Assembly: GCA_003158395.1 (NCBI GenBank)
Contig: PMIX01000271.1
Location: 10,517 to 51,367 of the forward strand
Origin: Myxococcales bacterium
Lineage (GTDB): Bacteria > Myxococcota_A > Polyangia > Fen-1088
Reading direction: 5' to 3'
Length of the DNA stretch: 40,851 nucleotides
Shown: in pieces, positions 25,216 to 32,943 of the stretch
Numbering within the stretch: position 1 is the stretch's first letter
Layout: every line of letters begins with the position of its first letter
Notes under the pieces: generated by a model
What the model was told of the DNA's origin: nothing
Database searches by the model: none
Seen by the model: only the letters and a program-made list of their open reading frames with translations
Position numbers and translations under genes: made by a program

Positions 25216-26556
25216 ATGAACGCTTGTTTCGCTCGAATCTTGGCTGTCTTCGCTCTCACATGGCTGCCAATTCTTGGCTGCGGTTCCAACGGTGGTAGCG
25301 GCGGAGCCCCTGGTCCTAGTTCGGGAGGAAGCCAAGGTGGTGCAGCCCCGGCCTCGGGCGGCGCGATCGCCGGTGGTGCCACCTCGACTCCGGCAGGCTC
25401 GGGAGGTGTTGTGGTCACCGGTGGCACACCCACATCTGGAGGGCAGACTCAGTCGCAAGGCGGCTCGGTTGCGCAGGGTGGTACGGGCGGCGGTGGCAAG
25501 GCCACAGGCGGCATAGTCGCCACGGGCGGCGCAGCTACGGGCGGCAACGCGGCAGGCAGCAGTGCAAAAGGCGGAGAAGTCACCACCGGCGGAGTATCGA
25601 CTGGCGGCGCAGCCACGGGCGGCAAGACCGGTGGGACCACGGGTACCACGGGCGGAGCAGCCACGGGCGGCAGAACCACAACCGGTGGAACCATGGGCGC
25701 CACGGGCGGCTCTGCCGCGGGCGGCAAGACGACAACTGGCGGGACCACCAGTGCATCCGGTGGGACTACAACTGGCGGCACGACAGCAGTTGTTCCAATC
25801 GGTGGCAGCCTGGGCAGCAGCGACGGCACGACCCCGATCAAGGTCTGGATGGCAGGCGACTCCACCATGTCGGGCTCAGGTTGCGATGGCGGCGGCTGGG
25901 GGACCCAGTTCTCTTCGGTGTTCAACAAGAACGTAACGGTCGTCAACAGTTCAGTAGCCGGTCGGAGCATTCAGACCTGGCTCTATGATCCCAACGTGAC
26001 CTCCACGATGGACGCCAGCGGCGAGTGCATTGTCAATCCGAAGACCTACAACCCACGCTGGACCGCCATGCTCGACGCGAACACGGGGATGAAACCCGGC
26101 GACTACCTGTTCATCGAGTTTGGCATCAACGACGCCACGACCACCTGCGAGCCCGGCAAGACTCGGCATGTCGGCAGTGCGCTTTTCCAGACCTACTTGA
26201 CCACGATGGCGCAAGCGGCTCAGGAACGAGGCGCGCAACCCATTTTCCTGACGTCGATGAGCGGCCTGCAGTGTTCCGGCAGCACGGCCCAGCCCAACCG
26301 TGCATTCGGTCCCGAAACCAAGGCCGCGGGAGCGGCCGATAACGTGCCGGTCATTGATGCGACCGTGCTCTCGGCCGCGCTGTATACCAGCCTTGGCCTA
26401 TGCCCCAGCAGCGGCGTGACCTCGGGCGCGTCAGGCGCCTTCTTCTGCAACGACACCACGCACTTCGAAAAGGCCGGCGCGCTTCAGATCGCGCAGATGG
26501 TCGGCAAGGCGCTCAAGGACCAGGGGATTGGGCTGGCGGCCTACCTCGTCAACTAG
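25216..26556 (+). CDS. SGNH/CE12-like esterase lipoprotein, copy B
   Basis: This 446-residue paralogue of copy A has a signal peptide with lipobox ILGC (Cys22) and a linker at ~27-195 (ATGG, TTGG, TSGG units). The SGNH domain shows AGDST (Ser216), VAGRS, FGIND and DTTHF, so all catalytic positions are kept. The catalytic N-half is nearly identical to copy A (MSGSGCDGGGW, VVNSSVAGRSIQTWLY), but the segment before block V differs (GVTSGASGAFFCNDTTHF instead of the TSTTSKVGQFFC form of copies A and C). The ATG at 25216 begins the signal peptide; longer in-frame starts would overlap copy A. It lies 37 bp after copy A and 37 bp before copy C. Confidence 0.85.
   Translation: MNACFARILAVFALTWLPILGCGSNGGSGGAPGPSSGGSQGGAAPASGGAIAGGATSTPAGSGGVVVTGGTPTSGGQTQSQGGSVAQGGTGGGGKATGGIVATGGAATGGNAAGSSAKGGEVTTGGVSTGGAATGGKTGGTTGTTGGAATGGRTTTGGTMGATGGSAAGGKTTTGGTTSASGGTTTGGTTAVVPIGGSLGSSDGTTPIKVWMAGDSTMSGSGCDGGGWGTQFSSVFNKNVTVVNSSVAGRSIQTWLYDPNVTSTMDASGECIVNPKTYNPRWTAMLDANTGMKPGDYLFIEFGINDATTTCEPGKTRHVGSALFQTYLTTMAQAAQERGAQPIFLTSMSGLQCSGSTAQPNRAFGPETKAAGAADNVPVIDATVLSAALYTSLGLCPSSGVTSGASGAFFCNDTTHFEKAGALQIAQMVGKALKDQGIGLAAYLVN
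25294..25800 (+). repeat. Gly/Thr linker coding repeat, SGNH copy B
   Basis: Imperfect short units encode ATGGKT, TTGGT and GATGG segments between the lipid anchor and the esterase domain. The beginning resembles the copy C linker (GGSQGGA motif). Confidence 0.85.
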
Positions 26557-26593
26557 GATTCGGCCGCCACTTCGCCATGGAGGTTTCGCCGCC

Positions 26594-27976
26594 ATGAAAA
26601 CTTCTCTTACTCCAGTCTTCGCCGGCGTTTTCGCTCTTGCTGCGTTCTCACTACTAGGCTGCAGCTCCGGAAGCGGTGGCTCCCCGCCCGGTCCTGGTTC
26701 TGGAGGAAGTCAGGGCGGCGCGATCCCGCCTTCTGGCGGCGTGAGTGCCGGTGGCGTCACGACGGGCCCGACTGGTGCGGGAGGTGCGACGAGCAAGGGC
26801 GGCGCCCCTGCATCTGGTGGGCAGGCGCAAGGCGGTTCGAGCGCTCAGGGTGGTGCGGCTGCCGGTGGCGCAGCGACCAGCGCAGCCGGCCAGACAGCCA
26901 CTGGCGGCAGCGCCATGGGCGGTAGGACCACCGGCGGCACAGCTGGCGGCGGAAGCGCGACCGGTGGCAGCGTGGCCGGTGGCGGTGCGACGGGCGGCAG
27001 CGTGGCGGGTGGTGGCGCGACGGGCGGACGAGTCACCGGCGGCGCGATGACCGGCGGAGTGTCGACGGGCGGCGCAGCCACGGGCGGCAGCACCACAACC
27101 GGCGGCGCCACCACTACGACTGGCGGCGCGACGGGCGGCAAAACTGCGACGGCCGGGACGGCCTCTGGTGGGACTTCAACTGGCGGCACGACAACGACGC
27201 CAATCGGTGGCAGCCTGGGCAGCAGCGACGGCACAACCCCGATCAAAGTTTGGATGGCCGGCGACTCCACTATGGCGGGCGGCCCCACAACCGCGTGCGC
27301 CGCCTGCCCGTGCGGCTACGGGAGTCAGCTCGATCCTCTGTTCAACAGCAACGTGACAGTCGTGAACAATGCGGTCGGCGGTCTGACCATTCAAACCTGG
27401 CTCTATCAGGGCGTCAGCTCGACCCCTGATGCCAACGGTGAGTGTGCCGTTACCAACACCGCGTTCAACTCGCGCTGGACCAACATGCTCAGTGGGACAT
27501 CTGCGATGAAGGCCGGCGACTACTTGTTCATTTCTTTTGGAATCAACGACGGCGATGCCTCCTGTCCGAAGCACGTTGGCCAAGCCAAGTACCTTGGCTA
27601 CCTCAACCTTATGGTAACGGCCGCCAAGGACCTAGGAGTGGAACCCATCCTCATGCCTCCCGTCGGCGCCATCGACTGTGGCGGCGGCAGCACAGCCGTC
27701 AACATCCGCAACCCCTACTTCACCACCGCCACCAACGACGCCGGCGCCGCCAACAATGTGCCGGTCATCGATCTGGGCCAGCTCAGCGTCGACCTGTACA
27801 ACAGCCTTGGCCTCTGCCCGAACAGCGCCGACTACACCTCAACCACAAGCAAGGTGGGCCAGTTCTTCTGCCAAGATCACACGCATTTCGAGCTAGCCGG
27901 GGCCAAGCAGATCGCCCAACTAATCGCCAAGGCGCTGAAAGACCAGGGCATCGGCCTGGCAGCGTATTTGCTCTAG
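26594..27976 (+). CDS. SGNH/CE12-like esterase lipoprotein, copy C (diverged)
   Basis: This 460-residue protein has a signal peptide almost the same as copy A (VFALAAFSLLGCSS, Cys23), a linker at ~26-203, and an SGNH domain with AGDST (Ser225), FGIND and DHTHF. Block II is altered: the VAGRS of copies A and B reads VGGLT, so the glycine stays but the following Arg-Ser is lost. The segment after GDST carries an extra Cys-rich insert (TTACAACPCGYGS). The region between blocks III and V has diverged (PILMPPVGAIDCGGGS), while its end matches copy A. Changed substrate specificity is plausible. The ATG at 26594 is supported by the signal peptide. A hairpin just after the stop may end the tandem operon. 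Confidence 0.83.
   Translation: MKTSLTPVFAGVFALAAFSLLGCSSGSGGSPPGPGSGGSQGGAIPPSGGVSAGGVTTGPTGAGGATSKGGAPASGGQAQGGSSAQGGAAAGGAATSAAGQTATGGSAMGGRTTGGTAGGGSATGGSVAGGGATGGSVAGGGATGGRVTGGAMTGGVSTGGAATGGSTTTGGATTTTGGATGGKTATAGTASGGTSTGGTTTTPIGGSLGSSDGTTPIKVWMAGDSTMAGGPTTACAACPCGYGSQLDPLFNSNVTVVNNAVGGLTIQTWLYQGVSSTPDANGECAVTNTAFNSRWTNMLSGTSAMKAGDYLFISFGINDGDASCPKHVGQAKYLGYLNLMVTAAKDLGVEPILMPPVGAIDCGGGSTAVNIRNPYFTTATNDAGAANNVPVIDLGQLSVDLYNSLGLCPNSADYTSTTSKVGQFFCQDHTHFELAGAKQIAQLIAKALKDQGIGLAAYLL
26669..27202 (+). repeat. Gly/Thr/Ala linker coding repeat, SGNH copy C
   Basis: Units such as SVAGGGATGG occur twice in direct succession, and the QAQGGSSAQGGAA stretch is shared with copy A. The head of the linker (GSGGSQGGA) is shared with copy B. 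Confidence 0.85.
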
Positions 27977-27977
27977 G

Positions 27978-28200
27978 CTAGCTCTCTTCATCGCAGAGAG
28001 CACATCGCAGCCTGACGGCCGCAACCAAAGGGATCACTCCGGCCACGGCCACGACCACGACCACGGCTTCTTGCAACCATCGTGGCGCTGTCGAGAATCT
28101 TCGCGGCCTGCGAAGAAACATGACATTGGTAGCACAGAGGCCGTAGAGCCGGCTCGGAGAGGAAAGCACGGGATTCCGTGCCGTCCAGATTGCTTCTTCG
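27978..28200 (-). pseudogene. Possible remnant of a c-type cytochrome with C-terminal membrane helix
   Basis: In the 329-bp gap between the SGNH triplet and the toxin-antitoxin pair, the minus strand reads SEPALRPLCYQCHVSSQAAK, which contains a CxxCH haem-binding motif. A different frame then gives a hydrophobic helix and basic end (EAVVVVVAVAGVIPLVAAV, then RLRCALCDEES and TAG). Joining them needs one frameshift near 28075. No start codon context or upstream haem motif is present. It could be a decayed fragment or chance. Nothing else was seen in the gap. Confidence 0.25.
27981..28001 (+). terminator. Hairpin directly after the SGNH triplet
   Basis: GCTCTCT (27981-27987) pairs perfectly with AGAGAGC (27995-28001) around a 7-nt loop, starting 5 bp after the copy C stop. 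No T-run follows, so it may terminate weakly or protect the 3' end of the transcript. Confidence 0.4.
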
Positions 28201-28277
28201 TGTCCGACTTCTGTACCCCAAACGTCGCGTTGCGCGAGCTTCAGTGGCGGATGGCGTCGTGGGCTGTGGAATGCCCT

Positions 28278-28311
28278 TTGGCGCTCCTCAGGCCAATAGG
28301 CCATAATGGCC
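28278..28311 (+). promoter_or_regulatory. Putative promoter with operator palindrome for the toxin-antitoxin pair
   Basis: TTGGCG (28278-28283) and CATAAT (28302-28307) are separated by 18 bp and form a fair sigma-70-like promoter. The -10 box lies inside a perfect inverted repeat, GGCCAT-A-ATGGCC (28299-28311), and another GGCC lies just upstream. Such an arrangement fits autorepression by a Phd-type antitoxin complex (inference). Confidence 0.45.
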
Positions 28312-28314
28312 ATC

Positions 28315-28620
28315 ATGTCCAAGATGGTCAGAAAGGCGGCAGTCGCCGTGGAGGAGGTGAGTGTCGCGGGAGCCAAGAACCGCCTGTCGGAACTCCTCGG
28401 TCGCGTGGCATACGGGGGCGCGCAGGTGTTGATCACCCGCCGGGGAAGGCCGATGGCCAGGTTGGTTCCTCCCGAGTCCCTGGACGATGGCCATGGTCTC
28501 GCAGACGTGACGGGTTGGCTGGATGACACACACCCGTTCATCACTGGCGTCGAGGGAATCGTCGCAGCTCGCGGGCGCCATCTCCCCCGCGCGTTAAAGC
28601 GTCCGGCACGAGGTCACTGA
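28315..28620 (+). CDS. Phd/YefM-type antitoxin
   Basis: This protein of about 101 residues carries the Phd/YefM pattern EVSVAGAKNRLSELLGRVAYGG, then VLITRRGRPMARLVP: a DNA-binding N-terminal fold that dimerises and represses its own operon. The C-terminal ~45 residues (from DDGHGLADVTGW) would wrap and neutralise the toxin. The ATG at 28315 is preferred; an in-frame ATG at 28306 lies inside the operator palindrome. The toxin gene starts 4 bp after the stop. It is slightly longer than typical Phd proteins (about 75-90 residues), with a basic tail (RGRHLPRALKRPARGH). Confidence 0.85.
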   Translation: MSKMVRKAAVAVEEVSVAGAKNRLSELLGRVAYGGAQVLITRRGRPMARLVPPESLDDGHGLADVTGWLDDTHPFITGVEGIVAARGRHLPRALKRPARGH

Positions 28621-28624
28621 ACCC

Positions 28625-29038
28625 GTGCCCAAGTACCTGCTGGACACGAACATTCTGTCCGAGGTCGTCAAGAAACGACCCTCGCCAACTGTTCTCCGAC
28701 ACTTGCGTGATGCTCCCCAGAGCGCCCTACACACCTCGGTCGTCTCGGTCATGGAGATGCGCTTCGGCGCGGTCAGGAGCGCCGCGGGTTCGATTTTGTG
28801 GGAGCGAATCCGGAGGGATGTCCTTGCGCGTGTGAAGATCCTCCCGCTGGGCGAAGACGAGGCGAGCCGCGCGGGCGAGATCCTGGCAGACCTCGAACTG
28901 CGCGGGACTCCTGTCGGAATTGAGGACGTGCTGATCGGCGCGACAGCGCTGGTCGGCGGTCTGGTGGTGGTCACGCGGAACGTGAAACACCTCGGTCGGA
29001 TTCGGGGCCTAGCCATTGAAAACTGGTGGGAGGAGTAG
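28625..29038 (+). CDS. PIN-domain toxin (VapC-type ribonuclease)
   Basis: This 137-residue protein has the PIN-domain layout. YLLDTNILSE near the N-terminus gives the first acidic residue (Asp7), VSVMEMRFGA gives Glu44, GIEDVLIGATAL gives Asp101, and VVTRNVKHLGRI supplies the closing motif. VapC toxins are Mg2+-dependent ribonucleases, often cutting tRNA or rRNA, and are held inactive by the partner antitoxin. The start is GTG at 28625, giving the canonical MPKYLLDTN opening, 4 bp after the antitoxin stop. All catalytic acidic residues are present, so the toxin looks active. Confidence 0.9.
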   Translation: MPKYLLDTNILSEVVKKRPSPTVLRHLRDAPQSALHTSVVSVMEMRFGAVRSAAGSILWERIRRDVLARVKILPLGEDEASRAGEILADLELRGTPVGIEDVLIGATALVGGLVVVTRNVKHLGRIRGLAIENWWEE

Positions 29039-29113
29039 ACACCGCGCTGGGCCGAGAGCCATCCTGAATCGCGTCCACGCGCCTGCAATCACGCTCAGGC
29101 CTGCCCGCCGCGT

Positions 29114-29998
29114 TCAAACCGTCCGCCGTCGGAGTTCGCCAAAAACGCCGGTCGCGCTGTCGTGCGCATAGGTGACCACGTCGACGTGCGCGCCATCGAT
29201 CTCGTAGATGTTGTAGCGTGAACGCCTGTCCGCTGCGCCCGCGTAGGAGGCCGAGCCGGCGCCCACGACTGGAATGCGGCGGCCGTCCGGCCCGCCCAGC
29301 TCGGTGAACTCATCGCGATGGTCGTGCCCGTGCACAATCAGCTCGGCTCCCACTCGCGCCAGCACCTCGGCCAGCTTCCCGCGGTCGCGCAGATTCCGAT
29401 TCTCAGGAGGCCGGTGCATAACAGGCGGGTGATGGATGACCAGCACGCGAAATCGCGCGCGAATCTCGGGCGCGGCCAGCAGGGCCTCCACCCGTCGCAA
29501 CTGGGCTTCGCCCATGCGGCCCCACGCGCCCAGATCTCCAGTGGGCACGCAGGTATTGGCGAAGACAAGGGCAATCTCCCCGCGCAGCCGCGCGAAGGGA
29601 TAGGTGTCGGCGGCAAGACGCAGATCCGCGCGCTGGTAGGCGGCGAAGAGCTGTTCAAAAGCCCCGCTGACCACAACCTCTTTCACGTACGCGTCGTGAT
29701 TGCCTGGGATGATGGTTGCGTTCTCGACCGACGCGCCGGTGCGCTCGATCCAGCTTCTGGCCGTGCGCCACTCGGAGAGCAACGAGACGTTGCCCAAGTC
29801 GCCGCTCACCACCAGATGGTCATACGGCCGGGCCCGGAGATCGTCGCCCAGCGCCGCCAGCAACTCCATGCGGTGCTTGCGCCGGCGAATGAGCGCCAGG
29901 TTGAGCGCGCCGATGGCCCGCTTGCCGAAAAAATCGCGCAACCGAGCGCCCGCAAAGTTGCGGACATGCAGATCAGTCACATGGGCCAATCGAAACAT
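29114..29998 (-). CDS. Calcineurin-like metallophosphoesterase
   Basis: This protein of about 294 residues shows the metallophosphoesterase motifs in order: HVTDLHV (D-x-H), LVVSGDLGN (GD), IIPGNHDAY (GNHD), VIHHPPV and VHGHDHRD (GHxH). It most resembles the CpdA/Icc-type cyclic-nucleotide phosphodiesterase group, although the substrate could be another phosphodiester. The ATG at 29998 shares its first base with the TGA of the upstream gene; a GTG at 30001 would add one residue and overlap by 4 bp. It is the last gene of a compact four-gene minus-strand group. Confidence 0.88.
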   Translation of the reverse strand: MFRLAHVTDLHVRNFAGARLRDFFGKRAIGALNLALIRRRKHRMELLAALGDDLRARPYDHLVVSGDLGNVSLLSEWRTARSWIERTGASVENATIIPGNHDAYVKEVVVSGAFEQLFAAYQRADLRLAADTYPFARLRGEIALVFANTCVPTGDLGAWGRMGEAQLRRVEALLAAPEIRARFRVLVIHHPPVMHRPPENRNLRDRGKLAEVLARVGAELIVHGHDHRDEFTELGGPDGRRIPVVGAGSASYAGAADRRSRYNIYEIDGAHVDVVTYAHDSATGVFGELRRRTV

Positions 29999-30813
29999 CA
30001 CGCTGCCACGCCATCCATCTGGATCTCGGCCAGCAGGCCGAAATGGTCGGAGGCGTACGCGCCGTCAGCGGCCGGCTGGTCCAAGACGATGCGACACGAA
30101 TGGATGGTCGCGCGGCCATCCCGTCGCATGGGTGTGACAAAGATGTAGTCGAGGCGGCGGCCGGGCTCGAGAAAAGCCAAGGGCTTGGTGTAGGGGTTGG
30201 CACGGGCCCAGGTCCAGCCGCGCTCGTCCGGGTGCAAGCGATCCCAAGCATCCTGGTAGTAGGTACGCCGGCTACTCAGCGTGACCAACCCGCGCAGCCA
30301 ACGGATCTCGTCGGCCTCGGGCCGCGCGTTGAAGTCACCCATGAGGACCGATGGCGTGTCGCCGGCACGTGCAGCCACGATGGAGTCGATGGCTTGAACC
30401 TGATCCTCGCGTTGCTTGCCATGGGCCAATCGGTAGTTGAGGTGCGTGGTGTGAACCCAAACTGAGATGGCCCCAAACGACACATGCGCCGACAGCAGGG
30501 CGCGCCGCTCGCTGGGCTCCGCGTGGGGCAGACCGAACGCCACATGCTCCAGAATGGGCTCGCGGGACAGGATGGCCAGGCCCTCGTGACCGCCGGCAAA
30601 AGGCATGGCGGGCACAAACGCGTAGTGGTAGCCGGCGGCCACCGCCAGGGTTTCGGCTTGGTTGGCGAGCTGACCGGGCACCTCGCGGACTTCCTGCAGA
30701 CCCACCACGTCGGGCAGCAGCTCGCGCAGAGCGGCGGCCACCAATTCCATCCGACGCTGCAGGGGTGGCTCGGCTCCCCACAGGTTCAGGGTCAGGCAAC
30801 GAAAAGGACGCAC
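29998..30813 (-). CDS. Endonuclease/exonuclease/phosphatase (EEP) family protein
   Basis: This 271-residue protein has EEP/DNase I-like motifs: LTLNLWG at the N-terminus, VVGLQEVRE (metal-binding Glu), VHTTHLNY, LMGDFNARP (D-x-N), DYIFVTP and ASDHFGLLAEI (the catalytic DH). Members cleave phosphodiester or phosphomonoester bonds in nucleic acids, lipids or inositol phosphates, and no feature here narrows the substrate. No signal peptide is seen, so it is probably cytoplasmic. The start is GTG at 30813, 13 bp after the QueD stop, and its TGA overlaps the next start. Confidence 0.87.
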   Translation of the reverse strand: MRPFRCLTLNLWGAEPPLQRRMELVAAALRELLPDVVGLQEVREVPGQLANQAETLAVAAGYHYAFVPAMPFAGGHEGLAILSREPILEHVAFGLPHAEPSERRALLSAHVSFGAISVWVHTTHLNYRLAHGKQREDQVQAIDSIVAARAGDTPSVLMGDFNARPEADEIRWLRGLVTLSSRRTYYQDAWDRLHPDERGWTWARANPYTKPLAFLEPGRRLDYIFVTPMRRDGRATIHSCRIVLDQPAADGAYASDHFGLLAEIQMDGVAA

Positions 30814-30826
30814 GATGGGTTGGTAA

Positions 30827-31195
30827 TTACCCCATCTCCCCCCGGAAGGTACAGCAGGAATCCGCGGTTTCCCATACGGTCACGGCGCAGAGCTGAGGAA
30901 TCCGTGGCTTGAGCGCGGTCCAGATATAGCCGCACAGATTCTCGCAGGTGGGGTTCTCCAACCCCTCAACCTCGTTCAGCATGTGATGGTCGAACCGCCG
31001 CTGCAGCACCGACCAGGCGTCCTCAATGAGCGCAAAATCCACCAGCCAGCCGGTCTGCGCATCGACCGGTCCGCGCACCCCCAGCTCGACGCGGTAACTG
31101 TGTCCATGCACGCGCGCGCACTTATGCCCGGCCGGAACGTGGGGCAGGTGGTGCGCCGCCTCGAAAAGAAACTGCTTTTTCAGCTCGACGATCAC
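30827..31195 (-). CDS. queD: 6-carboxy-5,6,7,8-tetrahydropterin synthase (QueD)
   Basis: This 122-residue protein closely follows E. coli QueD. Matching segments are FEAAHHLPHVPAGHKCARVHGH, split here as zinc ligands H15, H30 and H32 with catalytic Cys26, followed by TGWLVDF, FDHHMLNEVEGLENPTCEN and VTVWETADS. It makes 6-carboxytetrahydropterin from dihydroneopterin triphosphate, the first committed step to preQ0 and queuosine. The GTG at 31195 gives the expected N-terminus (VIVELKKQFLFEAAH); further upstream the frame only overlaps the preceding gene. No queC, queE or queF is present in the window, so the pathway is dispersed. It lies 22 bp after the ApaH-like gene and 13 bp before the EEP gene. 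Confidence 0.93.
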   Translation of the reverse strand: MIVELKKQFLFEAAHHLPHVPAGHKCARVHGHSYRVELGVRGPVDAQTGWLVDFALIEDAWSVLQRRFDHHMLNEVEGLENPTCENLCGYIWTALKPRIPQLCAVTVWETADSCCTFRGEMG

Positions 31196-31217
31196 GCGTT
31201 CTTGAAGCCTAGCATGC

Positions 31218-31895
31218 TTAGACGGCTGCGTAGCGCCGGCGCGCCGGCAGCTTGTGCAGGATCCGTCCCGGAAATTCCAGTGCCGTGAGCTCGCGGCCGT
31301 AGACACACCCCGTGTCCAGGCCGGTCGCCAGCGGGTACTGCTGCAGACCGCGAACCGCATCGTGCCCGAACACGATGTGCTCGGAGCCACGCCAGGCCGC
31401 GGCCCAGGGCCAGCGCATCAGCAACCGTCTGGTGGGGGCCGTCCCCCCCACCATGCTGCGCAGGTTGAGCAGGTTGTCGCGCTCCTGCTTCTCAAGAGGT
31501 ACGCCTGGTACGGCACCGGCATGCACGACCGCGACCTCGGGACCTCCTTCGCGTTCCAGACCCAGCCGCAGAAAGAGCGGCAAGCCTTCCAGAAATGCCC
31601 AATCCGACTCGTCCAATGTGTCGAGTAACCAGCGACGTGGCCGCCGGGGTTCGCCCTGCTGGCGCCTGCGCCATACGTCCAGGCAGTAGTCATCGTGGTT
31701 GCCAAGTACAGCCAACGCGCCCGTCTCGCGCACCAGTTGCACGACGCCGCGCGAGTCCGGCCCCTTGGCCACGAGGTCGCCGGCCAAAACCACGCGGTCG
31801 CCCCGAATGACACCGCACTGGCGCAGGAGAGCCTGCAGCTCGTCCAAGCAGCCGTGAACGTCACCGACTACGATGGTTCGTTCCATGAGACTCAT
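31218..31895 (-). CDS. ApaH/PrpA-like metallophosphoesterase
   Basis: This 225-residue protein has the serine/threonine-phosphatase-type metallophosphoesterase motifs: VVGDVHGCLDEL (GDxHG), VLAGDLVAKGPDS (GDxVxxGP), LAVLGNHDDY (GNHD), VVHAGAVPG, HIVFGHDA and LDTGCVYG. This pattern is shared by ApaH (diadenosine tetraphosphatase) and PrpA-type phosphatases. At 225 residues it is shorter than E. coli ApaH (about 280), so the substrate is open. The ATG at 31895 is used; a second in-frame ATG at 31886 is equally possible. It is the first gene of the four-gene minus-strand group and diverges from lipA across about 100 bp. Confidence 0.87.
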   Translation of the reverse strand: MSLMERTIVVGDVHGCLDELQALLRQCGVIRGDRVVLAGDLVAKGPDSRGVVQLVRETGALAVLGNHDDYCLDVWRRRQQGEPRRPRRWLLDTLDESDWAFLEGLPLFLRLGLEREGGPEVAVVHAGAVPGVPLEKQERDNLLNLRSMVGGTAPTRRLLMRWPWAAAWRGSEHIVFGHDAVRGLQQYPLATGLDTGCVYGRELTALEFPGRILHKLPARRRYAAV

Positions 31896-31998
31896 CCATC
31901 ATAGGCCATGGAAACTCATCGACAAGCAAGTGCGAAGCGCCTCGACGCCTCGACGTTTCCGCCTTGCGGGCCGCGACGAATCCGACCAGATTGCGCAC

Positions 31999-32943
31999 AT
32001 GACCCGTGTCGTGGACACGCGATCCCGCCGCCTGCGCGCGGTGCGCTTGGTCCAGCCGGCCGGGGACGCGTTGCCCCGTCATCCGCCGTGGATTCGCATG
32101 AGGCTTCCCACCGGAGCGGCCACCTTCGACTTGCGCGCGCGCGTGCATGCGCAGGGCCTGCACACCGTCTGTGAAAGCGCGTCGTGCCCCAACATCGGTG
32201 AATGCTGGAGCCGGCGATGCTTGACCATCATGATCCTGGGCGGCGTGTGCACCCGGTCCTGCCGATTCTGCGACGTTCCCACCGGCCGCCCCGAATCGCC
32301 CGACCCCGCCGAGCCTGACCACGTGGCCTCCGTGCTGTCGGGCCTGGGCTTGCACCACGCCGTCGTCACCAGTGTGAGCCGCGACGACCTGGCCGACGGG
32401 GGTGCGGCCCACTGGGCTGCCACCATCCGCGCCGTCAAGCAGCGTTGTCCCGGCCTCGTGCTGGAAGCCTTGACCGGCGACTTTGCTGGCGATCTGGCCG
32501 CGGTCGATGAGGTGCTCGACGCCGGGCCCGATGTGTTCGCCCACAACCTGGAAACCGTGCCCCGTCTGGCGTGCGAGGTGCGGGTCCAGGCCAGGTATCC
32601 CCGTTCCTATGCGGTGCTTGCTCATGCCAGCCAGCGCGGGTTCCTCTGCAAGACCGGGCTGATGCTGGGCCTGGGCGAGACCCAGGACGAGGTGCGCGCG
32701 GTTCTGCGCGAGGCACGGGCGATCGGCGTGGAGATCCTGACCCTGGGTCAGTACCTGCGCCCTTCGCGCGAGCATCTTCCGGTGGCCCGCCACGTCCCAC
32801 CCGAGGAATTCGCCCAACTCAGACAGGAGGCGTTGGACCTGGGCTTTGCCCGTGTCGTGTCCGGTCCGCTGGTCCGTTCCAGCTACCACGCCGATGGCCA
32901 GATCGAGTTGATTCGTAGCCGGGCCAGGCGCGCGCCACGGTGA
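31999..32943 (+). CDS. lipA: Lipoyl synthase
   Basis: This 314-residue radical-SAM enzyme inserts sulfur at C6 and C8 of octanoyl groups on lipoyl domains. The auxiliary cluster motif is CESASCPNIGEC (Cys58, 63, 69) and the SAM cluster motif is CTRSCRFC (Cys84, 88, 91). The family signatures VTSVSRDDLADGG, FAHNLETVPRL, KTGLMLGLGE, LTLGQYLRPS and the C-terminal RSSYHAD (cluster-binding Ser) are all present. The ATG at 31999 fits the usual length. lipB is not in the window. It is divergent from the ApaH-like gene and no clear promoter was seen. Confidence 0.96.
   Translation: MTRVVDTRSRRLRAVRLVQPAGDALPRHPPWIRMRLPTGAATFDLRARVHAQGLHTVCESASCPNIGECWSRRCLTIMILGGVCTRSCRFCDVPTGRPESPDPAEPDHVASVLSGLGLHHAVVTSVSRDDLADGGAAHWAATIRAVKQRCPGLVLEALTGDFAGDLAAVDEVLDAGPDVFAHNLETVPRLACEVRVQARYPRSYAVLAHASQRGFLCKTGLMLGLGETQDEVRAVLREARAIGVEILTLGQYLRPSREHLPVARHVPPEEFAQLRQEALDLGFARVVSGPLVRSSYHADGQIELIRSRARRAPR

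Noticed and set aside
23930-27200. Repeat-rich 23.9-27.2 kb region as a CRISPR array
   Set aside because: The repeats are in-frame codon-level linker repeats without constant repeat and spacer units, and no cas genes are near.
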